Positions 1 to 8,828 of a stretch of DNA of 39,226 nt are shown in pieces (positions within the stretch are counted from its first letter, which is position 1; each line of letters opens with the position of its first letter). The stretch is from Candidatus Zixiibacteriota bacterium (lineage in GTDB: Bacteria > Zixibacteria > MSB-5A5 > WJJR01). Position numbers and translations under genes: made by a program. A model generated the notes under the pieces. That model was not told the DNA's origin and searched no databases. It saw only the letters and a list, made by a program, of their open reading frames with translations. The DNA lies in contig JBFMGX010000048.1 of the NCBI GenBank assembly GCA_040752595.1, positions 1-39,226 of the forward strand, in the 5' to 3' direction.

Positions 1-39
1 CAATAGGTCCCCTCGTACTTGGCGGCCGATGGATGTTTC

Positions 40-80
40 TCCGAAAGCAAAAGCCCATGGGGCGAATACCCCATGGGCTT
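40..80 (-). terminator. Rho-independent terminator of the dockerin-like gene
   Basis: A perfect 12-bp inverted repeat (51-62 with 69-80, loop of 6) lies just past the stop codon at 101 of the minus-strand gene. Read on the minus strand, the stem is followed by TTTTGCTTT. A GC-rich stem plus a T-tract is the standard intrinsic terminator. It probably ends the two-gene unit that starts at 2135. Confidence 0.8.
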
Positions 81-100
81 CAGCGGTCGTGAAGTTTCGC

Positions 101-631
101 TCACTGACAGGGGTCGCAGAACTCGGTGGCCTTGCTCGCGCCCCGGAAGGCGACGTTCACGACCTTCACCACGTCCTGCACCGTGGAGACGCCGTCGCAG
201 TTGACATCCGTGCGCTCCTTGGGGCAGTTGGGATCGAAGACCGGTGCCGCACCACGGAACGCCACGTTCACTGTCTGGACGACGTCCTGCACATTCGGTA
301 TGCCGTCGCATTGCGGGTCACCATGGCATGGGCAGGAGCATCCATCGGCACTTGCGCCGTGCCAGAACCCGATGTTCAGCTCGAAACTCGCGGACGTCCG
401 CTCCCCGGCGGCCGATTGTCCAAGCGAAAGTCCCAGTTCGAAGCTCGGCGATGATGTAGCGATCTTGCCGCCATCGTTGACCGAATACCAGTTCAGCTCG
501 AAATTCGGCGCCTGCGCGGAGGCCGGAGTGGGTGGGCCGGGCGCCAGCGTGTCGGCGGACCCCGCACCGATGAGGACGAGCGCCAGAGTCGCCGCCGCAA
601 GCGGTACTCTCAATGCACGATTGCGTCCCAT
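101..631 (-). CDS. Secreted dockerin-like repeat protein
   Basis: A short exported protein of 176 residues. The ATG at 631 is chosen because AAGGAG lies about 8 nt upstream; a longer reading frame has no such site. Residues 1 to about 28 form a signal peptide (charged start, then an Ala/Leu core). The middle holds two similar 'F-E-L' segments (NFELNWYS, SFELNIGFW). The C-terminal half holds two dockerin-like halves, each with an Asp/Asn-rich loop (CDGIPNVQDVV, CDGVSTVQDVV) followed by VNVAFRGA. Dockerin type I domains bind calcium through such paired loops, so Ca-dependent folding or protein docking outside the cell is likely; the partner is unknown. The gene starts 1 nt after the stop of the upstream secreted-protein gene, so the two are probably co-transcribed. 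A broken relative of its last part lies at 12315-12416. Confidence 0.75.
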   Translation of the reverse strand: MGRNRALRVPLAAATLALVLIGAGSADTLAPGPPTPASAQAPNFELNWYSVNDGGKIATSSPSFELGLSLGQSAAGERTSASFELNIGFWHGASADGCSCPCHGDPQCDGIPNVQDVVQTVNVAFRGAAPVFDPNCPKERTDVNCDGVSTVQDVVKVVNVAFRGASKATEFCDPCQ

Positions 632-632
632 C

Positions 633-2135
633 TTAGCGGTCTCCTTCACGTGTGCGCCGGGCTGATTCCTCCGTGCGCAACCTCTCACTCAACGCTTCGA
701 CTTCTTCCCGCAGCGTCGCCAACTCCCGCTCGATTCGCGCGGTGTTGAAGCGCTCGGCCTCAGCTTGTTCTGTGACGATGTCCTGGGCGCTCAACCCAGA
801 CGATGTCACAGTTTCCCTTTCAGATCCACCCGGCTCCCCGGCCGCAACGGGGGGAGTCACCGTGCCATACGCCGTGGGGAAGTAAACGACCGTCAGATGT
901 GTTCCATAGACGCTGACCGTGCCTGAGGCCTCCATGCCCAAGAGATAGAATGAAGAGAAGCCGCCACCGACAGGGAACAGCCCGTGAACGCTGATGACCT
1001 GCTCGAAGATTCCGCTCGGTACAGAGCTGGCGATCGAGTGATAGAACATCTGGCTTGCGGGGAACGAGCCGGCCTGGTCGGACACACCAAAGCGGGCATA
1101 GTCGTTCACACCGTTCGAATGCATGAATTGGGCGGTGAGTGCCCCCATGACAAGGACATAGCCCGGCCCCGGCGCGGTGATACTACGAGATAGCAGGTTC
1201 CTTACGTTGACATCCAGAGCGACCAGCGCTCCGGCGTTGTCGCCCGCCACTCCCGGTTCGTCGAGCACTTCCGGGGCGGAGATGGCATCGTTCGGCAGAA
1301 TGGCGGCGGTGTTATCGGACATATCCGCGTCAAAGCTGATTGTCGCCGAACCGGCGGCGTCACGCATGGACAGCGTGGCACCATCCACGGTCGATCCGCC
1401 CTTAAGCAGCATTCCGCTCATGCCATCCTGTTTATTCAGGGCCAGTTGGCCACCGAGGCTTGACGTCGCACTGAGAATCGCGGTCAGGTCCCCAGTGAGG
1501 TCCCGGAGTTCCAACCTCCCGTAATCCTGCCCGTACAGACTTGACCTTGGCGAGCCGCCATTGAGCAGAAAGAGATTGGCCGCATCCTCTGCGGCCACGA
1601 CGTCAATCAGTGCGTCGAGCGTGCCGTCGTTGTCGCCGTCAAAGCTGAGACTGCCGACGACGGTATCGCCGTCCCGAGCCAGGTATTCCCAACCGGTCTT
1701 GCCGTTCAACTGCGCCGCCTCCAACGCAAATGGAGCGGAGGCGAGCTTCACGCGGCCGAACGTCTCCAGGGTCACGCTACCGGGCGGCAGGACGGTTACT
1801 TGCAGCCAGCGCGCGGTGTCGTCAACCAGGTCCCGGTGAATCGGGTAGAGTTCCCCCAAGTACGCAGTCCACAGACCGTCACTCTGAAGGCCAATCAGAT
1901 GACCCTCCACATTGACCCCGGGCCATACGTTTGTTCCATTGACTGCGGCGTCCCAAATGCTGAAGGTGAAGAAGTATTCACCGGGGGGAATTGGTGTACC
2001 ACCGCTGCCGGTCAGTTTTCCCTGAACGGTCACCGTCATCGGCGCCCCCTGGGGGTCGGGAACAATCGCCCAGCTCGTCGCCGCGAGCAGGATCAGCATC
2101 GCGGCTAACGGTGCCCATAGTCTTCTTGTGCTCAT
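633..2135 (-). CDS. Secreted protein with C-terminal coiled coil
   Basis: A 500-residue exported protein of unknown function. Residues 1-23 are a clear signal peptide. Residues 30-140 resemble the N-terminal region of large extracellular proteins that mention a 'GKLTGSGGTPIPPGEY' type of motif, followed by a stretch rich in Gly, Asp and Ser that looks beta-structured (LSFDGDNDGTLDALIDV). The last 65 residues are charged and heptad-like (ERFNTARIERELATLREEV), which predicts a coiled coil. This layout is common in tail-fibre-like surface proteins, but I see no S74 chaperone motif. The start is well supported by AAAGGAGG about 10 nt upstream. It lies directly upstream of the dockerin-like gene and probably shares its transcript and terminator. 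Confidence 0.65.
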   Translation of the reverse strand: MSTRRLWAPLAAMLILLAATSWAIVPDPQGAPMTVTVQGKLTGSGGTPIPPGEYFFTFSIWDAAVNGTNVWPGVNVEGHLIGLQSDGLWTAYLGELYPIHRDLVDDTARWLQVTVLPPGSVTLETFGRVKLASAPFALEAAQLNGKTGWEYLARDGDTVVGSLSFDGDNDGTLDALIDVVAAEDAANLFLLNGGSPRSSLYGQDYGRLELRDLTGDLTAILSATSSLGGQLALNKQDGMSGMLLKGGSTVDGATLSMRDAAGSATISFDADMSDNTAAILPNDAISAPEVLDEPGVAGDNAGALVALDVNVRNLLSRSITAPGPGYVLVMGALTAQFMHSNGVNDYARFGVSDQAGSFPASQMFYHSIASSVPSGIFEQVISVHGLFPVGGGFSSFYLLGMEASGTVSVYGTHLTVVYFPTAYGTVTPPVAAGEPGGSERETVTSSGLSAQDIVTEQAEAERFNTARIERELATLREEVEALSERLRTEESARRTREGDR

Positions 2136-2466
2136 CGGAGAATGCCTCCTTTACCTCGGTTCAGGTGTAATGCGCTTTGATTACGAACGCTGTTCGTCAC
2201 CTTCCCTTCCCGACACCGCGACAGGAGCGTCGCCTGGCAATCGCCGACGGATGCCGGCGACCCCGCGTCGCAGTCGCTCGATGATTGTTGCAGGAGCTCC
2301 TCCATTTCTGCCCGCCGCATCCGATGGCCGTCGTTGGTGCGGTGTTGTGTTCGATTACCTCGATCGGTGGGCCGTCAATCGACCACAGTCGGCAGACTGC
2401 ACATCCTCTCCGTTCTCATTATGCAACCGGCCATGTCCGGTGCTTTCCGATGTCTATGAAGCGCTT

Positions 2467-2600
2467 GCCGTAACCGGCTCTTGCCGGATCGGCGTCCCCA
2501 TTGCCGTCCAGATCGGCGGCAGACACGGGGCGGGGCGCCGCCGCGTCGAAACACAACACCCGACTGTTCGCGCGGAACGTGGGCGACAGGACAGTCATGA
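2467..2600 (-). pseudogene. Possible remnant of a VCBS/FG-GAP repeat protein
   Basis: In one minus-strand frame the translation contains PVSAADLDGNGDADPARAG, preceded by FMTVLSPTFRANSR. VCBS/FG-GAP repeats have this shape: a short 'VxVLLNxxxGTF' strand, then 'P.SVxxADLDGDGDxDLAVA'. The match is short, the neighbouring residues are not repeat-like, and no start or full-length frame exists. It reads as decayed coding DNA rather than a gene. A chance match cannot be ruled out. Confidence 0.3.
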
Positions 2601-3155
2601 AGGCGCGGTAAGACATCACGACCGCTTGAGATCCCGGTGGGGATCTCCTCATGGGGTGCGCACCCGCTGAGAACAGGTACAGGAAGGAACAGACCTGTTG
2701 CCGGATTGGGGTCATTCACCGACGGTCGGCCCCCGGCGCCTCGACGCCGGTGGCGGCTCCCGCCGCGGGCTGCTACTATATCACAAGAAAGTTCGCCGGC
2801 TAACGGCGGATTGTCAAGGAGTTTGTGAACCCGGCCACGAAGGATCGCCGGAGGGTTCTGCGCGCTCACCGACCGGCAGCCCCGTACCACACCGGAAGAC
2901 CTCGGCCCCCGGTCGAGTCGAGAGGTGAGGTCCACATCGAACCGGACCTCAAAGGCCGCCGATCAAACCGATTGCATCCAGATCGGAGCCGGCGACCAAG
3001 TGAGGATCATTCCCGGCCGAGCGACCCCGATCGCTTCGCAAGATGCGTCAATGACAAAGCACCTGGTAGTTCACCCTCGATGCCCGTCTCAGGCCACTCT
3101 GCGGTCGGGAACCTACCATCGGTTGCATGACGCCGATGGAGATACGGACGCGGGT

Positions 3156-3227
3156 GTGCCACGGGACTTCAGACCCGTGATTTCCCGAAATACACGTATC
3201 GAGCACGAATCCAAAGACCCGTGGCAC
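3156..3227. repeat. Palindrome unit bounded by GTGCCAC and GTGGCAC
   Basis: The unit opens with GTGCCAC (3156-3162) running into a small hairpin (CACGGG at 3160-3165 with CCCGTG at 3174-3179). After a spacer of about 40 nt it closes with AAAGACCCGTGGCAC, ending at 3227. The two outer ends are inverted copies of each other. The same CACGGGTC core recurs at 21649-21672 and 28098-28113. Confidence 0.7.
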
Positions 3228-3301
3228 CGTCTTTGACGGGAGTTGTGCAGCCGATCCTACGACCGTTTGACCGAGAGGTAGTGCTGCCCGCCCGCGCAGC
3301 G

Positions 3302-6300
3302 TCAGCGCACGATGACCAGCCGCCGGCTTGCCGAATGTTCCGCAGTGGTGATCCGCAGAAAGTAGATCCCCGATGCGAGAGCGCGCCCCCGCGCATCGGT
3401 GGCGTCCCACCACAGCATATGCAGTCCGGCGCCCCGATAGTCGTTAACTATCGTTGTCACTACACGTCCGAGAATATCACAAACATCCAGACGTACGCGC
3501 GCGGCGGCAGGCAGAGAGAACCGCAGGACAGTACCGGAGTTGAATGGGTTCGGATAGTTCTGCGCCAGATGGAAGCCCGTGGGCGTCGGCTCGACAAGGT
3601 GTTCATTCTCCCCGAGAAGACGCATGAGGCCTGCCCGCGTTCCTTCCGAGATCCTGTCGCATTGCTGCAGCGCGCGGGCCAGCGCCTCGCGCAGATCCGG
3701 GTTGAGCCCGGTCAGCCGCATGAGCTTGGGAGTGGCGAGGATCGCGACCGCACCAGAGTCGAAGAACTCGGCGACCGGACAGATGTCGTCGGCGTCGACG
3801 CGCGTATCGCTGTTGCAGTCAGCACGGGCCGCCTCCCGGGGTTCCCAACCGAGCGCGGGTAGGAACTCCCATTCACCGGACTCCCAGCCGCGGGACGGCC
3901 CAGACAGCCCCCAGAAACGGGCAATAGACAGAATGTCGGCTTCATTGACGATGCTGTCACCGTTTGCATCACCGGGCCAAACGCCCAGCGCGGTGGTAAA
4001 CGTGAGCGCGTAATCGTCGCCTGGGACACCGTTCTCACAGAGCCCGTCCCCGTTACCATCGAGGCAGTGACCCGCACGGTCGGTGATTGTCGCGGCCAGG
4101 ACGATTGTGATATCATCATCCGGGGGCCAACCGGAGGGCGGCGGACTCACGGTCAGACACGCGGATGGGTCGTCATAGCGAACCGTGATGCCGGTCAAAG
4201 GACCGCGTCGGTTCGAGCGCGCACTCACCGCATCCGGACCGACGATGACCGGCTCCGAAAAACAGAACACCGCAGTGCGATCCCAGAACGCGTCCCGTGC
4301 CGGGGGGCTTGGTTGAGCCGATGCGACTTGGGGCGGGTCGGGTGGCAGAACGACAATCACAATGGTGCAGGTGCCGGACGCACCATGGTCGTCGCTGACA
4401 GCAAAGGTGATCCGGTGCACTCCGACCTGACCGGGATCAGGGGTCCACGAGAACGTGGAAGTCACGTCGTGGGCAGGGCCGGAACGTGGCAGCGGCGGGT
4501 TCATTCCCGCCGCGGCCGGCAAGCTCGACGACGACAGTGTCACCACGTCGCCCACATCGGGGTCGGTGACCGTCACTGTAAAGGCAACGTCGGCACCCGA
4601 CTCCACGGCGACGGTATCGGGCGACGTGAGAGCGCAGGCGGGCGCAACGTTGAAGGCAACGTCGACACAGAACGTGTCGATACAGGTATTACCGCAGGGG
4701 TCGGTGCATTGGAGTTGGACACAGACTTGTCCGGTGTCCGTCATCAGGCCGCACCACTGATTCCCAACCAGTGATCCTGGACCGGAGCGAATCACGCATC
4801 CGACTGGGTCCCCGTCGGCGTCGGACGCCTGGAAGGTGCGGCAAATCGTAGTTGGGGCAGGGAGAACCACCGCGGTGTCGGGGGGCGCGGCGCACGTCGG
4901 TGGCTGATTAACTCTGAAGATTACGTTGAACGTCGAGACACACTCCGCGTCACAGAGGTCGCGACAGCGCACACTCACGTTCGCCGTCTGGCTGACGGAT
5001 GGTGTATAGCACCATTGACCGCCTGAGATCTCGCCCGGCCCGGCAAGGAGTTCGCAGCCGACGAGATTGCCATCGGGGTCGGAGGCGGCGAACGGCAGAC
5101 AAACACGCTCCGGGGCGCACAGATCGATGGTCGTGTCATTCGGTGGCGCGCAGGACGGCGGCCGATTGATATCGAAGGTGACATTGAACGTCTTCTCGCA
5201 CGACCGGCCCAGGGTGTCGGTGCACGCTGTCGTGACGACCACCGTGCCGCTCCCCGTGGGCGTGTAAACCCATACGTTGCCGTCCAAGGAACCCGGGCCG
5301 GCCACCAGCGTACAGGGGATCAAACCCCCCATGTAGTCATAGCCGAGGACCGGGACGCGGACCTCTTCGGCGGCGCAGAGAACGATAGTCGTGTCGCCCC
5401 GTTCGCAGCGCGGCGGCCCGGCGACGGTGATGTCGACGCAGAACGTGTCGACGCAGGTCGCGCCGCACGGATCGGTGCAGACGAGCGGGACGCAAAACTG
5501 TTCGTTTCCGTGTACGTCATAGCACCACGCGTTCTTGGTCACGGTCCCGGGTCCGCCGGGCGCCACTGTGCAAATGACCTTGCGGCTCTCCGGGTCGGTG
5601 GCGGCAAACGAGCGGCAGATCAGCGTGTCGCGCGGCAACACGTATGAAGTGTCCGGCAAAGCGGGACAGATCGGCGGCTGGTTGACCATAAAGGTCACGG
5701 TGAACGTCTCGACGCATAAGGCGCCGCAGGCGTCACGGCAACGGACGGTGACGGAAACGCTCTCGCTTCGGGTGACACTGTAGCACCATTGGCCATTTGC
5801 GAGAGCTCCCTTGCTGCCGACCAGCACGCACGTCACGGGCTCGCCGTCGGGATCGGTGCCGGTGACGGGCAGGCATACAGTGCCCGGCGCACAAAGGACG
5901 ATCGTCGTATCGTTCGGCACATGGCAAGTGGGCGGTCTGTTGAAGGTGAACCACACTCGGAACGGCGATTCACAGAAGAGTCCTGCGCTGTCGGTGCAAC
6001 GCACGCTCACATCGACCCGTGTGTCGCCCCCCGGCGGCGTGTACACCCACTCGTTGCCAATGAGTGCCCCCGGGCCGCTCACGATGGCACAGGCAGCGGG
6101 AGCCCCCTTGCAGTCGAAGGCTTGGACGGGTACGCGCACTTGTGCCGGCGCGCACAGGAAGAAGGCGGTGTCACGCACGACGCAAGTGGGCGGACACGGC
6201 GGCGGGGCTGTCGTATCCACGACGGTGACTTGGAACGTGCAGTCCCCCAGATTGCCGGCAACGTCGAAGGCCTCGCAGCGGACGATCGAGGTCCCGATCG

Positions 6301-8062
6301 GAAAGTACGAACCCGAAGGAGGAACACAGGTCGCTTCGATCCGGATTTGGCCCGCCAGTTCGGCGAGAATGGACCCCCACGCCGTAGTGAAGTCAAGCTG
6401 CGTTCCACCCGTCGAATCCGACAGAGCGGAATACCCGGCACTGTCGCTGAAACTGATGACGGTGTGGATGGCTGCACCCGAGGACACAAGGGCGGGGAAG
6501 AGAATGCTGAATTGGTCGATGTCGTCCGCATCCTCATCGGTCACCAGAACCAGCGCCCGCCGGCAGTCGGCCCGGTAGGGATACCACGCCAGAGCGCTCT
6601 GCAGGGCAGTCAGGCCGTTTTCAGTGCTGGATCCGAAATGACCCACCGCCGTCACCATGGTCTGGAAACTACCACGTTCTTTGGTGAATTCTCCCGTGCC
6701 CGGTCCGCCGGGCTTGTAGGCGCCGCTCGTACTGAGCGGGTTGGCGACGTCGGTGAACGCCAACACGCCGAGGCGCGCATCGACCCCTCCCAATCCCACG
6801 AAGAAGGAACCGGCGTTGGCGGCGATCGCCGCCTGATCGTCACCCATGGATCCGGACGCATCGATGACGAAGACGATGTCGACACAACTCCCGCCGCAAT
6901 TCTCGCTCACGGTCGGGCGCGGGAAGCTGACGTATGCGCCTGACAGACCCGGACTGCTCGGGACCGTGGTGTCCGGCGGACAGGATACGACAGGCGCGAT
7001 GTTATCGATGACCGTCACGGTGGCGGTGCAGGAATCCGCAAGACCACCGTCATCGCTGACGATGAGGGTGACGTTCGTGATGCCCGGCGGGTAGGGGCCC
7101 GGCGGCTCCTGCACAAACGTCAGGGGATCCCCGTTGGGGTCGTACGAACCATTGTCGATGCTGCCCAATGCGGTGCAGGCGGCGTCCGCGATGAGCGTGA
7201 GGTCCCGACACAGTGCGACCGGCGGATCATTGGCGCCGGAACAACGCCAACCAGGGTCGTCCGGCGTGTACCCTTCAGAGTAGAGACGGAGGTTCGTGCT
7301 GAAGGAGACATCCCCCACGAGGTCATACCAGCCGTCGCCCCAATTGTTGAAGGTCCGGCAGGAGATTGCCGGGATCGGCCCATAATCGGCGCCGCCGTCG
7401 GTGATCACATCAACGCCGCTGGTCAGATATGGGAGAAGAACGCCGGCAAAGTACGGCGAGTCGACGCAGCAGGCCCCGGGCAACGGTAGCGTCAGGACAT
7501 AGACTCCAGGTGAGGGGAACTGGACCGTCTGCGTGGCCCCGGCACACAGCACATTTCCGGGTCGTGGACATAGTATGTCAGCCATGTCGGCCTCGTAGAT
7601 CACCGGGACCACCGTCATCGAGTCCGGAGCAATGTCGACAAAGACCTCCCAGGTCACGGCCGCGACGTCAAACGGATATCGAGTCACTGGTCCACAGATG
7701 CCGAACGAATGGGCATAGGTCGTGTCGGGATCCTGGAACACGGCATACGTCTCCTGTCCCGTCAGCCAGCCCGATACATAGAAAGTCGTTGGTCCCTGCC
7801 ACTCGCCGGCGCAGTAGTCAGTCGCGGAGCCGGGTGTGAGACGCGGGGATGGATCCGGCAGCAGCTTCCCGGGAAGAGGCACAGCCGGGGTTGCGGTTTT
7901 CGATCGGCCCGAGCCGTGCGGCAGGGCGGCGAGTGCATGTGCCGCCGCCTTGGGCGGCGACAGGGCCAGGTCCGACCCGCGCTCGGAATTCGCCCCCGAT
8001 GTGGGGAGGAATTGTGCGATCAGAAAAGTGCAGAGCAACAGATGCCTGGGTTTGATACCCAC
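3302..8062 (-). CDS. Giant secreted VWA/HYR/Ig-repeat protein with FlgD/T9SS-type C-terminal domain
   Basis: A 1586-residue exported, probably surface-attached protein. I start it at the GTG at 8062: GGAGGT lies 6 nt upstream and a classic signal peptide (GIKPRHLLLCTFLIAQ) follows at once. An ATG at 8098 (also with a GGAGGGAG site) would add 12 residues that spoil the signal peptide. Domains: Cys-containing N-terminal region about 80-275; cadherin-like segment about 280-355; HYR domain about 356-616 interrupted by a von Willebrand A domain (about 393-574, MIDAS DASGSM at 401-406); six Cys-rich Ig-like repeats of 85-87 residues at 624-1139; an Ig-like and an SbsA-like Ig domain; a dockerin-like segment (PGDANGDSIVNEADI); and a C-terminal sorting domain beginning NYPNPFN. 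VWA MIDAS sites bind metal and ligand, so adhesion is the likely role. T9SS-type tails direct secretion and anchoring in FCB bacteria; no secretion genes are present here. Confidence 0.85.
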   Translation of the reverse strand: MGIKPRHLLLCTFLIAQFLPTSGANSERGSDLALSPPKAAAHALAALPHGSGRSKTATPAVPLPGKLLPDPSPRLTPGSATDYCAGEWQGPTTFYVSGWLTGQETYAVFQDPDTTYAHSFGICGPVTRYPFDVAAVTWEVFVDIAPDSMTVVPVIYEADMADILCPRPGNVLCAGATQTVQFPSPGVYVLTLPLPGACCVDSPYFAGVLLPYLTSGVDVITDGGADYGPIPAISCRTFNNWGDGWYDLVGDVSFSTNLRLYSEGYTPDDPGWRCSGANDPPVALCRDLTLIADAACTALGSIDNGSYDPNGDPLTFVQEPPGPYPPGITNVTLIVSDDGGLADSCTATVTVIDNIAPVVSCPPDTTVPSSPGLSGAYVSFPRPTVSENCGGSCVDIVFVIDASGSMGDDQAAIAANAGSFFVGLGGVDARLGVLAFTDVANPLSTSGAYKPGGPGTGEFTKERGSFQTMVTAVGHFGSSTENGLTALQSALAWYPYRADCRRALVLVTDEDADDIDQFSILFPALVSSGAAIHTVISFSDSAGYSALSDSTGGTQLDFTTAWGSILAELAGQIRIEATCVPPSGSYFPIGTSIVRCEAFDVAGNLGDCTFQVTVVDTTAPPPCPPTCVVRDTAFFLCAPAQVRVPVQAFDCKGAPAACAIVSGPGALIGNEWVYTPPGGDTRVDVSVRCTDSAGLFCESPFRVWFTFNRPPTCHVPNDTTIVLCAPGTVCLPVTGTDPDGEPVTCVLVGSKGALANGQWCYSVTRSESVSVTVRCRDACGALCVETFTVTFMVNQPPICPALPDTSYVLPRDTLICRSFAATDPESRKVICTVAPGGPGTVTKNAWCYDVHGNEQFCVPLVCTDPCGATCVDTFCVDITVAGPPRCERGDTTIVLCAAEEVRVPVLGYDYMGGLIPCTLVAGPGSLDGNVWVYTPTGSGTVVVTTACTDTLGRSCEKTFNVTFDINRPPSCAPPNDTTIDLCAPERVCLPFAASDPDGNLVGCELLAGPGEISGGQWCYTPSVSQTANVSVRCRDLCDAECVSTFNVIFRVNQPPTCAAPPDTAVVLPAPTTICRTFQASDADGDPVGCVIRSGPGSLVGNQWCGLMTDTGQVCVQLQCTDPCGNTCIDTFCVDVAFNVAPACALTSPDTVAVESGADVAFTVTVTDPDVGDVVTLSSSSLPAAAGMNPPLPRSGPAHDVTSTFSWTPDPGQVGVHRITFAVSDDHGASGTCTIVIVVLPPDPPQVASAQPSPPARDAFWDRTAVFCFSEPVIVGPDAVSARSNRRGPLTGITVRYDDPSACLTVSPPPSGWPPDDDITIVLAATITDRAGHCLDGNGDGLCENGVPGDDYALTFTTALGVWPGDANGDSIVNEADILSIARFWGLSGPSRGWESGEWEFLPALGWEPREAARADCNSDTRVDADDICPVAEFFDSGAVAILATPKLMRLTGLNPDLREALARALQQCDRISEGTRAGLMRLLGENEHLVEPTPTGFHLAQNYPNPFNSGTVLRFSLPAAARVRLDVCDILGRVVTTIVNDYRGAGLHMLWWDATDARGRALASGIYFLRITTAEHSASRRLVIVR
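4646..6193 (-). repeat. Six tandem Ig-like repeats (two triplets) inside the giant gene
   Basis: Six in-frame repeats of about 258 bp encode modules that begin PPxC, contain DTTIVLCAP or a variant, and end in a 'C.DTF.V.F.VN' strand. Repeats 1 and 4 share VRVPV and WVYTP. Repeats 2 and 5 share VCLP and QWCY. Repeats 3 and 6 share ICR.F and CVDTFCVD or CIDTFCVD. The array is therefore a three-module block (5417-6193) duplicated as 4646-5416. Confidence 0.85.
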
Positions 8063-8828
8063 GGATATACCTCCTGGCAACACATTCTTGCGAGGCATGG
8101 GAGCATTCTCCCTCCGGACCGGAACGTGCTCCCACGATGGGAGCCCCGGCACATCTTGCCGGCGCCTTTTGGGAGCAGACTCTCTTTTTACAAAATACTA
8201 TCAGCCCTGTATCTCGGCAAGAGGAAAGCGGCTCCGAGACCAAGAGCGTCAAACAGAATGAGATGTTCAACGTGCGATTTGGCTTCGGCATGTGCCAAGC
8301 ACCGGCAACAACCCCTCACCCCTTCGACTTCCCTCGACTTCGCTCTGGACAAGTCGCTCAGGGCAAACCTGCCCCCTCCCCAGAGGGGAGAGGGAAGTCT
8401 AACCTCTCCCCCCGGCTTGCCCCGAGCTGAGTCGAGGGGGAGAGGTCGATCCCTGCCTGCCGGCAGGCACGGCGCCGCAGGCGGATCGGGTGAGGGAATC
8501 GTCTTCTTGGCTCATTGTGTTAGAGGCTCTAACAGGTTGCTGAAGAACCATCCAACGCTGTCATTCTGAACCCCGCCGCTCTTCGGCGGGGTGAAGAATC
8601 TGCTGTCTCTCATAGGGTGGGGAAAGCAGATGCTTCGCTTCGCAGTCTGGCACGGTTGTCCCTTCCTCAGCCAGAGGGCAGCGGGATGCGCGATGAAGTC
8701 ACGCGGTCGCCGTTCCAGGCCCGGCTGGGGTCGAATACGAGAATGGCTGTCACAATCTCTCCCCCACCGATTGCCCGCCCGCGAACAGCTACGTAGATAT
8801 CACGGGGCGCAGCCCGGAAAGGACTCCC
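8063..8828. other. 766-bp spacer with dispersed repeats
   Basis: No gene is supported. It holds the upstream region of the minus-strand giant gene (8063-8240), a repeat copy at about 8245-8400 that also occurs inverted at 10476-10612, further CCCTCACC/CTCTCCC-type repeat DNA to about 8500, and a hairpin CCCCGCCG/CGGCGGGG (8571-8591) flanked by CATTCTGAA and GTGAAGAATCTG. The last 60 nt lead into the radical SAM gene. Confidence 0.6.
8245..8400 (-). repeat. Dispersed repeat element, copy 1 (inverted relative to copy at 10476)
   Basis: Read on the minus strand, this stretch runs from GGGGAGG through TGCCCTGAGCGACTTGTCC, GAGCGAAGTCGAGGGAA and GAGGGGTTGT to CTCATTCTGTTTGACGCTCTT. The plus strand at 10476-10612 has the same blocks in the same order with scattered differences. 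Similarity extends over roughly 140-150 nt, so this is a true repeat copy and not just a shared hairpin. Confidence 0.7.

Larger units (their letters stand above)
2136..3301. other. 1.17-kb spacer with gene debris and a paired palindrome
   Basis: No convincing intact gene. The open frames here lack plausible starts, domains and steady codon use. Two things stand out: a possible remnant of a VCBS/FG-GAP repeat protein on the minus strand at 2467-2600, and a palindrome unit at 3156-3227 bounded by GTGCCAC and GTGGCAC. The minus-strand leader of the gene at 2135 lies at its left edge, with AAAGGAGG near 2146. Confidence 0.6.

Noticed and set aside
2375-2935. A 186-codon minus-strand frame in the 2-3 kb spacer
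   Set aside because: Its Arg-rich translation has no domain, no start signal and no neighbour. The more plausible coding signal nearby is the short VCBS-like stretch in another frame.
3156-3227. An intrinsic terminator of the giant gene
   Set aside because: No T-tract follows on the minus strand, and the sequence recurs at other sites with the same boundaries, so it is better described as a repeat unit.
7709-8569. A 286-codon open frame on the plus strand
   Set aside because: It runs antisense through the 5' end of the giant secreted-protein gene and into repeat DNA, has no ribosome-binding site, and its translation is Arg/Pro/Ser-rich with no domain.
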